The notes under the pieces: model-generated
What the model saw: the letters and a program-made list of their open reading frames with translations, nothing else
The model's database searches: none
Told to the model about the DNA's origin: nothing
Shown here: one piece after another, positions 8,223 through 16,049 of the stretch
Layout: each line of letters starts with the position of its first letter
How positions within the stretch are numbered: position 1 is the first letter of the stretch
Made by a program: the position numbers and the translations under genes
Source of the DNA: a virus
Direction: 5' to 3' (one strand)
DNA length: 64,000 nucleotides
Virus record (IMG/VR): IMGVR_UViG_3300028394_000078
Location: 1 to 64,000 of that record

Positions 8223-11200
8223 GTGATATTAAATGAACTATTTAGAAATCCTAAATTAGCATTATCTGAGGGTGGTAATTTAGAATTACCTAATCCAGAC
8301 GATCCCACTACCCCCTATCAAGCAGACGAAATTGATCTTAAAGTTCATAACCGTACATTTATGGTAGGGCTATTGGATAAGTTATTACATGACGTAAATG
8401 CTGCTTTCTATGGTCAATACAAAAAACCGATATGGAATCCAGCGTTACTTCAATCAAAAGAGTTTTTAGGTGGAAGCAGTTTGCACTTTTTTAATACCGC
8501 AGGTATTAGTGATAAAGAATTTGCCAAACATAAACCCAAAGTAGGCGACATTGATACACAATGTAACAAAGAACTCGAACCAGAACTTAGAGAATTTTTA
8601 ACTTCTTATAATCACAAACCAATAGGCGATGCAACATTACTAGGATTTACTCAAGGCAATGAACAACTTAATGCATTGTTTCAATTTCAAGATCCTCCAA
8701 TTAAAATTCAAATAGATTTTGAACTTGGTCGTTATGCTCCGGAAACAGATACACCGGACGAATGGTATAGGTTCAGCCATAGTTCAGAATGGAATGATAT
8801 TCAGGCAGGTATTAAAGGTGTATTCCACAAATATATCTATAGAGCATTAACTGCTGCACATGGTAGTATTAAACATCAAGTTAATGTATTAAAAACAAAA
8901 ACTAATATTAAACCAAATGTTGATGATAACGATTTATCATTTGCAGTGGCCAGCGGACAAGGTGGTGGATTAAGTCAAAAGTACGAACCATACATACATA
9001 CCGATCCTACTACTGGTGAGAAAATGACTCACCAAGATAATGTTCCTTACAAAAGATTGATCCCAGCGCCTGAAAGAACTTATATACAGCAATTAGATAA
9101 ACAATTCTATTATTTCTTTGGTGCAAACCCAGAAGGCAATGATAAAGAATTGCAAAAGAGTTTCTTAGGCGCACTTGAATTAATTAACAAATATATACCT
9201 GATCAAGCAGCAAAAGAAAAAGTGTTCATGTCATTTTTAAACTTATGTTTTGAACCGGGCGCTCAAATGATTACCAAAGGTGATCCACAACGAGATCAAG
9301 AAATTAAATTTGCTGCAATAGATAACTTTATTAAAATTTGTAAATTAAATAATCTAAGAAAAACTGCTATAGATATGGGCAAGGCATATATTAAAGATTT
9401 TGAAGAAGTAGAAGCATTTAGAAAAGCCAATCCAGGTGAAAAGCAACCACGTGCTGCAATGAAAAAACAAGGTCTAAGAGAAGAGGCACAGGTCAAAGCA
9501 CAATTCCGTAAAGGTATGCCACACTTGCACGATCTTAAGCCTGCTGACTTGTTAGATTTATTAGACGAAATTCATGACGGAAACGGCAATTTTAAACTTG
9601 AAAACATCCCTTTAAACGTCAAAGTAGATGGATTCGGTGGTAGATTTGGTAAGAATTCCGAAGGTCGGCCTTTCATGGGCACCAGTAGAACAGAACCAAG
9701 ATACGAACCAGGCTTTGTAGCATATCATCAAAAGAAAGGCACTACTGATCCAGAAGTATTAGGTCGTGCAGAATTGTTTGATCAATTGTTTGAAGAGATG
9801 ATGAAGGCTGTTAAGTTAGTCGATAGCAAGTTAGGCCCTGGATTTTTAGTCAATAAACAAGTGACCTGTGAAGTATTGTATCTGCCATTTGCCACAGAAA
9901 CTCCAGAAGGCAAATTAAAGTTTGTGGGCATACACTACGACAAATTACCATCGGGTGTTAAACTTGCATTAGTACCATTCCGTATTACAGATGCTACCAC
10001 AGGTGATGATTTACCTAACTCAAATAAAATTGTACAAGAACTAACCAGTGTAGGACAATCCGGCAGTGTCATGTTCATTGACAACAGCCTAACACAAAAT
10101 GAAGCATTGGATGTTACAGCATTAGTTCCGCCTGTAGAGAATATCGACGAATTAAAAGCCATGTTGGCCAGCAACAAATTAGAAGCCAGACGACAAGTTA
10201 AGGCAGCATTAGAACCTGTGGCAGCAGCATTAGAAAAAGCAATCATTAACGATCCTAACATCATAGGCAAAGATTTGTTAGGACAAGACTATGAAGGTAT
10301 TGTTATCAATAGTCGCCTTGGTCCTATTAAAGTAACCAGTCAAGAACAACGTGATGTTATCACTGCCAAGAATGCTGCTAAAGTAAATGCAAGAACAGAG
10401 CGTCCAAGAGGCGAGGCTAAGACCGCAGTAGTTGCTATTGGAAGTTTTGTTGGACATATCGGTCATGAACAACTTTGGGATTATACCACTAAAAAAGCAG
10501 CAGCAGTAGGAGGTGATCCATATTTGTTTATTGGCAATGCACAGGGCAAAGATGATCCTATTCCACCGCCAGTCAAAGTACAGACCTGGCATAAACTATA
10601 TCCAGAATATGCTAAGAATATTAGCACCGTGACCCAAGATGGTGGATCACTATTACAAAAAATCAAACACGAGTTAATCAATCCACTTCCAGGTAAGCCT
10701 CCACGCTATGACAATGTTATTATTATGGTAGGCGAGGATCAAGCAGGTCTTACCATGCCACAGGCATTAATGAAGGCTGTTAATAAGTTTCCAGGATATG
10801 AACATGTTAAGGTTACATTAGAGCCAACACCACGTGGCACTGGTATGAGTTTTACTCGACTACGTAACATATTAAAAGATCCTAACGCTACTGAACAACA
10901 GCAATTAGCCGTGTGGAGTCAAGGATTTGATGTACAAAAATTAGGTGCTGACTGGATTAAACACCTAATGGACATAACAAGGAAAGGTATGGGAATACAA
11001 CAAGCACCGGCACCTGTGCCACAACCAGACCCTGCTCCTATAGCAGAACAAAGAGTATTAAATGCCCTAGTAGAAGGTACCAGCATTGACAGCACACTAC
11101 GAGCAATCATCAATGACATTGGCGAGCCTATTACCAGTGTTTATGACACGATGAAATTCCAGGCTAAGAAGTATATGGAGAATCACGGCGAACTAGGTCG

Positions 11201-12932
11201 TGGCTTTAGAATGGTAGCAGCAGGTGTTGGCGGCCGTTGGATACAAAATATGTACATAGGCAGACTACATAATGAACTTCACGACCTATGCAAATACAAC
11301 ACCCGTAGAACCGTGGAGTTACGTGACTTCTTACGTGGAGAAGAATCCAACGGTGAAATAGAAATGAAGAGATCATTTGGCAACCTTGCTAATAATCTAC
11401 CTCCTATATTGGCCAAGTTAGGCGAACAAATCAATGCTCCACAACTGACAAGAAATGCTCGTCGTTGGATGCAGAACAAAGCAGAATACGAAAGATACAT
11501 TATGGATCTTGAAGCAGAAGGCGATGATGAACTAGATGACGAACCAGTGATCAAGCCACCTAAGAGCAATGTAGTCGGACAACAGAATGCACAGGTTGAT
11601 CAGATTGTTAATGATATATTAAGTAAGATTCCCAAGCACATAGCCGGTGAGATACGTAATGCCATTGCTCGTTCTCCAAACAAATTATCAGCATTAAAAC
11701 AAGAGTTGAATAAGCATCATGTGACCATGTCAGAAGGTGCAACTGCTGATATGCGTTCATGGTTTGCAGGTCAAGAACGTAATTTACCATTTAGAAAAAA
11801 AACACCCGATATACGCAATTATGATTATCCAAAAGAAATTGATGATATTCTTAAAAAGATTAAAAACCGTGAAAGACTACAACCTCAAGAATTTGAGTAT
11901 CTAACAAAATGGAAGGCTCGCCAGGGCATGGATGAAGAGCAAGATGATGTAATGGGTAATATGGCTAAAGACCTAACTGGTCATGGTAGTCCTATTGCCA
12001 AGGCAGCAGCACAGAGAGATAAGAAGCGTGAGCAACAAAGTACTCAAAGTCATGGAAGAGCAGAAGGTCCTAAGTGGAATGTGGCTGAAGAAGAAATAAA
12101 AAATAATCATTGGTATGATGCCGGAGTGAAGGATGCTACTCGTGGTGCTAGACCTAATCCACGCACATATTTGCCAACACTTAAAGACAAGCAGGCTAAA
12201 CATCCAGAAGAAGTATATTTTTATATGCAAGGGTATAAAAGTGTCAAACAAGGTGTGGCGGAAGGCTCAGGCGAAGCAGAAGCATACAAGGCACATCTAA
12301 TAAAAACAATGCCACAAATGATGAACTTCCTAAGTAAGAAAGTTAAAGGGTGGACCCCTGGCAAAGAAGAAATGTTAGGTGCTATTGATACTGCCTATAT
12401 GGTTATGAAACACACCGGTGATGTTAAACAAGCAGGCAAGGCTATGATGGATGAGTTGAATACTCTACACAGAATGAGTCAAGGTCAGCAAGGTGTGGCG
12501 GAGGCTCGTATGAGTGCTGCTCAACGTTTATGGAATGCTGAACAGAAACAACGTGCTAAGAGCGACGCAAGTCTTGCTCGTACTCCAAGTAGTATTCCCA
12601 AACCAGAACCCAAGAAGGATGAGAAGATTGCTGAGAAGATGATGCCAGCAAGTAACTTTGCAGGTAGCAAAAAGAACAAACTTGGACCAGCAGGACAATG
12701 GAAGAACACTGGGCCAAAGAAAAACAAACCTGCACAGGCTGGTGACTTAGTTGGTGGTATGGAAGAAAGTTTGAAGGATACTAACCCTTGCTGGAAAGGC
12801 TATCACCCTGTAGGTACTAAGAAAAAAGCGGGCAAGACCGTTCCAAATTGTGTGCCAGTAAGTGAGAATGTTGAGAACATTATGGATGCTTTGATTAACA
12901 AGATTATTGTTAATGAAGCAACTAATAAATAA
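8223..12932 (+). CDS. Giant multidomain nucleotidyltransferase-like protein, putative internal virion protein
   Basis: 1569 residues from a GTG start; AGGA lies seven bases upstream, and the resulting MILNELF matches the tag of neighbouring genes. Region 1 (80-170) has GGSS 83-86, GDID 108-111 and QIDFE 163-167, the Pol-beta nucleotidyltransferase signature. Region 2 (about 430-710) has KVDG 467-470, CEVLYLPF from 549, EGIVI 691-695 and IKV 702-704, as in motifs I, III, IV and V of ATP-dependent ligases and cappers. Region 3 (735-885) has HIGH 745-748 and SFTRLR 876-881, as in cytidylyl/NMN adenylyltransferases. The last 250 residues are small basic modules separated by GVAE at 1344-1347 and 1424-1427, with a Cys-containing CWKGYHPVGTKKK block near the end. 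Substrates are unknown. Confidence 0.75.
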   Translation: MILNELFRNPKLALSEGGNLELPNPDDPTTPYQADEIDLKVHNRTFMVGLLDKLLHDVNAAFYGQYKKPIWNPALLQSKEFLGGSSLHFFNTAGISDKEFAKHKPKVGDIDTQCNKELEPELREFLTSYNHKPIGDATLLGFTQGNEQLNALFQFQDPPIKIQIDFELGRYAPETDTPDEWYRFSHSSEWNDIQAGIKGVFHKYIYRALTAAHGSIKHQVNVLKTKTNIKPNVDDNDLSFAVASGQGGGLSQKYEPYIHTDPTTGEKMTHQDNVPYKRLIPAPERTYIQQLDKQFYYFFGANPEGNDKELQKSFLGALELINKYIPDQAAKEKVFMSFLNLCFEPGAQMITKGDPQRDQEIKFAAIDNFIKICKLNNLRKTAIDMGKAYIKDFEEVEAFRKANPGEKQPRAAMKKQGLREEAQVKAQFRKGMPHLHDLKPADLLDLLDEIHDGNGNFKLENIPLNVKVDGFGGRFGKNSEGRPFMGTSRTEPRYEPGFVAYHQKKGTTDPEVLGRAELFDQLFEEMMKAVKLVDSKLGPGFLVNKQVTCEVLYLPFATETPEGKLKFVGIHYDKLPSGVKLALVPFRITDATTGDDLPNSNKIVQELTSVGQSGSVMFIDNSLTQNEALDVTALVPPVENIDELKAMLASNKLEARRQVKAALEPVAAALEKAIINDPNIIGKDLLGQDYEGIVINSRLGPIKVTSQEQRDVITAKNAAKVNARTERPRGEAKTAVVAIGSFVGHIGHEQLWDYTTKKAAAVGGDPYLFIGNAQGKDDPIPPPVKVQTWHKLYPEYAKNISTVTQDGGSLLQKIKHELINPLPGKPPRYDNVIIMVGEDQAGLTMPQALMKAVNKFPGYEHVKVTLEPTPRGTGMSFTRLRNILKDPNATEQQQLAVWSQGFDVQKLGADWIKHLMDITRKGMGIQQAPAPVPQPDPAPIAEQRVLNALVEGTSIDSTLRAIINDIGEPITSVYDTMKFQAKKYMENHGELGRGFRMVAAGVGGRWIQNMYIGRLHNELHDLCKYNTRRTVELRDFLRGEESNGEIEMKRSFGNLANNLPPILAKLGEQINAPQLTRNARRWMQNKAEYERYIMDLEAEGDDELDDEPVIKPPKSNVVGQQNAQVDQIVNDILSKIPKHIAGEIRNAIARSPNKLSALKQELNKHHVTMSEGATADMRSWFAGQERNLPFRKKTPDIRNYDYPKEIDDILKKIKNRERLQPQEFEYLTKWKARQGMDEEQDDVMGNMAKDLTGHGSPIAKAAAQRDKKREQQSTQSHGRAEGPKWNVAEEEIKNNHWYDAGVKDATRGARPNPRTYLPTLKDKQAKHPEEVYFYMQGYKSVKQGVAEGSGEAEAYKAHLIKTMPQMMNFLSKKVKGWTPGKEEMLGAIDTAYMVMKHTGDVKQAGKAMMDELNTLHRMSQGQQGVAEARMSAAQRLWNAEQKQRAKSDASLARTPSSIPKPEPKKDEKIAEKMMPASNFAGSKKNKLGPAGQWKNTGPKKNKPAQAGDLVGGMEESLKDTNPCWKGYHPVGTKKKAGKTVPNCVPVSENVENIMDALINKIIVNEATNK
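12252..12265 (+). repeat. GVAE-site DNA word, copy 1
   Basis: GGTGTGGCGGAAGG encodes GVAEG at residues 1344-1348 of the 1569-residue protein. The same word recurs at 13808 and 14414, and in a one-base-shorter form at 12492, always in frame at a module boundary. It may be a prohead-protease cut site (after Glu). Confidence 0.7.
12492..12504 (+). repeat. GVAE-site DNA word, copy 2
   Basis: GGTGTGGCGGAGG encodes GVAEA at residues 1424-1428 of the same protein, 240 bases after copy 1. The two copies bracket an 80-residue helical module. Confidence 0.7.
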
Positions 12933-12936
12933 CACT

Positions 12937-13317
12937 ATGAGAGCAAACGAATTTATCACTGAAAGAACAACAGGCAAGATGTCAAAGAGACAACAACAGC
13001 CGTCGCGAGGGTTACACACATTCAGCGATGCAGAACATGCCAATAGCGATTATACGTTCAATAGAGTAGGTCTTGCTGCCGCAATGTGTGATGGTAAAAA
13101 CAAACCCGATATGGATTATGTTAGTTGGATAGGTAAGAACAAATTAACTGCTCCTTATACTAAAATAGAAGCAGATATCCTTAAACAGGCTTATAAAATG
13201 GCAGGCGCAAATCATAAAGATATTAACAACGGTGACATGAATAGTAAAGAATTAGATAGTACTTACACAGTTAGCCCTGTGGCAAATTGGAAAGATAGAG
13301 AAAAAAATCATGACTAA
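12937..13317 (+). CDS. Hypothetical internal-protein candidate with MRANEFITE tag
   Basis: A protein of 126 residues from the ATG at 12937. An in-frame ATG at 12907 lies inside the preceding gene and would hide the tag. MRANEFITE closely parallels T4 IPI/IPIII MKTYQEFIAE, where the prohead protease cuts after the Glu; here the cut would leave RTTGKMSKRQQQ, a basic tail. The body (FSDAEHANSDYTFNRVG, DYVSWIGKNKLTAPYTKIE) is a compact helical domain of unknown family. There is no clear SD; AATAAATA lies just before the start. It overlaps the next gene by eight bases. Confidence 0.65.
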   Translation: MRANEFITERTTGKMSKRQQQPSRGLHTFSDAEHANSDYTFNRVGLAAAMCDGKNKPDMDYVSWIGKNKLTAPYTKIEADILKQAYKMAGANHKDINNGDMNSKELDSTYTVSPVANWKDREKNHD

Positions 13318-14614
13318 TGAATTTAAAAAAATAGATCAAGGTAACATAACTCGTTATGTATTAGAAAATGCCAGCGGTGGGGGGACTAGTTCAGGTAGTG
13401 TTGCCAGTGTTAGTATGCCCATGGGTGGTATGCAGCGTAGAAAAGGTGACAACTTGATTGCACAAGAAGGCGATAAGAAAAAAGTTCCAGCAAGTACTCC
13501 AAGAAACTTTGTTGCTAAGAATGCCAAGTCAAGCGGTGCTGGTGCTCACAAAGATAAGAAAAAAGAAGCCAAACAAGGTAATGTAAAACATAAAAAACCT
13601 TTTATGGAAAATAGAGATCATCCTGATCACGAAATACAAATGGCCAGTAGCGAACTAATGAGTATTGCTAAAAATGCTCAATCATTATTAGACATGGTAC
13701 AACGTTACAGCGAACAAGAAGGTCTTGATGCTTGGCAACAAAGTAAAATTACTAAAGCCGCAGACTACTTGAATAGTGTGCTACAAAGTATCAACGGTGA
13801 GCAACATGGTGTGGCGGAAGGTGATGCAGGACTTAGCAAAGATGCTGAAACTAATTTCCATGCAAAATTAGATCAACTTGTACATGCTACATTTGGTAAA
13901 AGAAAATCTGAGCAAGACACAGATGAGGACATGAGCCGTAGAGGTTTCCTCAAAGGTGCAGGAGCAATGGCCGCGGGAATATCAGCAGCAAGCGGTGCTC
14001 GTGCTGATAATCAAACTGATCCAAATAAATTAATTGCAATTGTTAATATCGATGGTGAATCTAAAGAGTTTAACTTAACCGGTAGATTCAAAGGCGATGT
14101 TAAATCTCAATTACATCAAGCAGAAGATTTTATAACTGAATTTTTAGAAAAACGAGATATTAACTTTTCTAACTTAGAACTACGCTATCAAGGTGCAGTT
14201 CTTAAAACACAAAATACTGGTTCTGTTAAAGAAGATGATTCTGCATTAAACGCATTTTTAAGTAAAGGTGGAAAGGTACAACAACTTCCATATAAAAAAC
14301 CTCGTAAAGCAGACAAAACCGATTATGGCAGCAAGCACATAGGCGGTGGTGGTGATAAAATGAAAGCTAGTAGAACAGGTACTGCTGCCAAAACCCAAGG
14401 TAGCAAAGTAGTAGGTGTGGCGGAAGGCTCGGAAGATAAGATCAAGCAACTAAAGAACGAAAGTGTAGATCCATACTTTGAATCACTACAAACTATGGTT
14501 GAAAGACAATTGGAACCTACTATGGATTTAGACACTTGGGTTGATAATTTCCAAAATGCTGATCCACAAAAGTATCACCAATTTAAAAATAAGACCCCAG
14601 AAAAAAAAAAGTAA
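13310..14614 (+). CDS. Modular basic protein with GVAE sites and embedded Tat-like signal
   Basis: A 434-residue modular protein. Residues 1-25 resemble a processed tag (MTNEFKKIDQ then YVLENASGGG). Residues 25-100 are Gly/Ser/Lys-rich, and 105-165 form a helical module (HEIQMASSELM, QSKITKAADYLN). GVAEG follows at 167-171, a 200-residue segment comes next, GVAEG recurs at 369-373, and a helical C-terminal module ends in Lys. The middle segment contains SRRGFLK at 209-215, a hydrophobic stretch and ARA at 230-232, a full twin-arginine signal pattern, followed by a beta-rich domain (about 235-300). Similar modules occur in other large phages as I recall. No enzymatic motif is seen. Confidence 0.7.
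   Translation: MTNEFKKIDQGNITRYVLENASGGGTSSGSVASVSMPMGGMQRRKGDNLIAQEGDKKKVPASTPRNFVAKNAKSSGAGAHKDKKKEAKQGNVKHKKPFMENRDHPDHEIQMASSELMSIAKNAQSLLDMVQRYSEQEGLDAWQQSKITKAADYLNSVLQSINGEQHGVAEGDAGLSKDAETNFHAKLDQLVHATFGKRKSEQDTDEDMSRRGFLKGAGAMAAGISAASGARADNQTDPNKLIAIVNIDGESKEFNLTGRFKGDVKSQLHQAEDFITEFLEKRDINFSNLELRYQGAVLKTQNTGSVKEDDSALNAFLSKGGKVQQLPYKKPRKADKTDYGSKHIGGGGDKMKASRTGTAAKTQGSKVVGVAEGSEDKIKQLKNESVDPYFESLQTMVERQLEPTMDLDTWVDNFQNADPQKYHQFKNKTPEKKK
13808..13821 (+). repeat. GVAE-site DNA word, copy 3
   Basis: GGTGTGGCGGAAGG encodes GVAEG at residues 167-171 of the 434-residue protein. It is identical to copy 1 in a different gene. Confidence 0.7.
14414..14427 (+). repeat. GVAE-site DNA word, copy 4
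   Basis: GGTGTGGCGGAAGG encodes GVAEG at residues 369-373 of the 434-residue protein. The identity with copy 1 continues through GGCTC. Confidence 0.7.
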
Positions 14615-14663
14615 TGGCCACAGCGGCCTTGTATAAAGCCCGTCAGCCAAAGGTGAAAAAACA

Positions 14664-14954
14664 ATGAGAGCAAACGAATTTATAATCGAATCTGCTGCTT
14701 GGCATCGTAAGGCCGGCAAAAGCAAGTCTGGCGGACTAAATGCCAAAGGTGTTGCTAGTTATCGTAGAGAGCATCCTGGTAGCAAACTGCAAACAGCGGT
14801 TACCACTAAACCCAGCAAATTAAAAGCCGGTAGTAAGGCTGCTAAACGCCGTAAATCATTCTGTGCTCGTATGAGCGGTGTTGATGGTCCTATGAAAAAG
14901 CCCAATGGCAAACCCACACGTAAGGCATTGGCTCTACGCAAATGGAATTGCTAA
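14664..14954 (+). CDS. DUF6321-like basic protein with MRANEFIIE tag
   Basis: A 96-residue, very basic protein. The first nine residues MRANEFIIE are nearly identical to the tag of the gene at 12937. The remainder (WHRKAGKSKSGGLNAKG, YRREHPGSKL, KRRKSFCARMSGV, TRKALALRKWNC) fits the DUF6321 family of small phage proteins as I remember it; two Cys and many Arg/Lys suggest nucleic-acid binding. If cut after Glu9 it would be a DNA-packaged basic peptide. The start is preceded by AAAGGTG. It ends directly against the next ATG. Confidence 0.75.
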   Translation: MRANEFIIESAAWHRKAGKSKSGGLNAKGVASYRREHPGSKLQTAVTTKPSKLKAGSKAAKRRKSFCARMSGVDGPMKKPNGKPTRKALALRKWNC

Positions 14955-16049
14955 ATGCGTATTAACGAATTACTTGAGGCGCTTGCAAGTGATGACGATC
15001 TAAAAGCACGATACGGTGATTTTGATCCCGAAGATAAACCTATGCTTCCAACCACACATGTTGGTGGTGCTCCTGCTCCTACGCTATGGACAGCATATGA
15101 TGTAATTCGAAATATACTAGGAAGAGATCAAGTAACGGACGACGATGAAGAATTAGGACCAGGAATGTATTATGTTTATCAAAGCGGTGGGCCTCCTATG
15201 TTTAGAGATACAGGTGACGGTGTAGGAAGTATCAATGTACCAAACTTAGAAAGTACTGCTGCCAGAGATGTAGCACAGGCTGCACACGAAGCATATCATG
15301 CGTATGTTCATAGTAAGAGTCAAGGTGGTGTTGTTTATGCCAACGAAAAAATTATAAACAATCTAGCAGAAAAATGGCTACGAAAACATTTATCCGGGCC
15401 TGCATTGCATGTTGGATTGGAACAGATTGTGGGCAGTAGAATAAGCTACGGTCCAAATCATATTCCCACGCAAACAGAAAACTTTACCAACTACCAGGGA
15501 GTTAGACCACCTAAGAATGTTCCTGGTACGAATCTATTTCCTGGACAAGACATAGTGGGGCAAAGGGTTTATCATTGTACCAATAGGCTAGAAGCAATTA
15601 AGAAAAGTGGAGGACTAAAACCTCGGCGTGACGCCACAGGCGAACGGGAATATGGTCGGTTGAGCACAGATGAACATCCATTTATTCCTGTGATAGGCAT
15701 TTGGTTTAGTGTGGGCAAACCAGACTGGCCCGGTAAACATTGTGTGAGTTTTGTTATAGAACCCACAGATCAAGTGTATGTGGCCTATGCTAACACCAAA
15801 GGCTTGAAACCGAATGTTGTATTAAATCCAATAGCATTAGACAGGCTTACTGTGGAAGGTCAGCAGGATGTAGCAGAGAATTTTGCCGATGGTCGTAATC
15901 CCCAAGACAAGGGTGATGCCAAACGACACGGTGTAAATACCAAAGCAAGTGTAAGTAGTTTACGTAAGACTGCCAAGCAAGGCGGCCGCAAAGGTCAACT
16001 TGCACATTGGCTAGCCAATATGAAAGTTGGAAGGGCTAAAAAGAAATAA
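14955..16049 (+). CDS. HExxH protein with possible ADP-ribosyltransferase-like domain and basic tail
   Basis: 364 residues. MRINELLE resembles the cassette tag. HEAYH at 111-115 in a helix is a zinc-metallopeptidase-type HExxH motif. The later segment VYHCTN (205-210), GGLKPR (219-224) and GIWFS (248-252) has the H-x-T, turn and beta order seen in ADP-ribosyltransferase-like folds; this is weak. The tail after DVAEN (305-309), NPQDKGDAKRHG to KVGRAKKK, is a basic module found in several phage proteins as I recall, probably binding DNA. T4 Alt is a precedent for an injected ADP-ribosyltransferase. Overlaps the SOD gene by one base. Confidence 0.6.
   Translation: MRINELLEALASDDDLKARYGDFDPEDKPMLPTTHVGGAPAPTLWTAYDVIRNILGRDQVTDDDEELGPGMYYVYQSGGPPMFRDTGDGVGSINVPNLESTAARDVAQAAHEAYHAYVHSKSQGGVVYANEKIINNLAEKWLRKHLSGPALHVGLEQIVGSRISYGPNHIPTQTENFTNYQGVRPPKNVPGTNLFPGQDIVGQRVYHCTNRLEAIKKSGGLKPRRDATGEREYGRLSTDEHPFIPVIGIWFSVGKPDWPGKHCVSFVIEPTDQVYVAYANTKGLKPNVVLNPIALDRLTVEGQQDVAENFADGRNPQDKGDAKRHGVNTKASVSSLRKTAKQGGRKGQLAHWLANMKVGRAKKK

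Noticed and set aside
12907-12936. Upstream ATG at 12907 as the true start of the MRANEFITE gene
   Set aside because: It lies inside the preceding gene, and the tag MRANEFITE matches other genes only with the 12937 start.
13931-14614. Independent gene starting at the internal MSRRGFLK ATG
   Set aside because: Only a weak GAGGAC upstream and no stop in the long frame; kept as a hypothesis in the findings rather than a feature.
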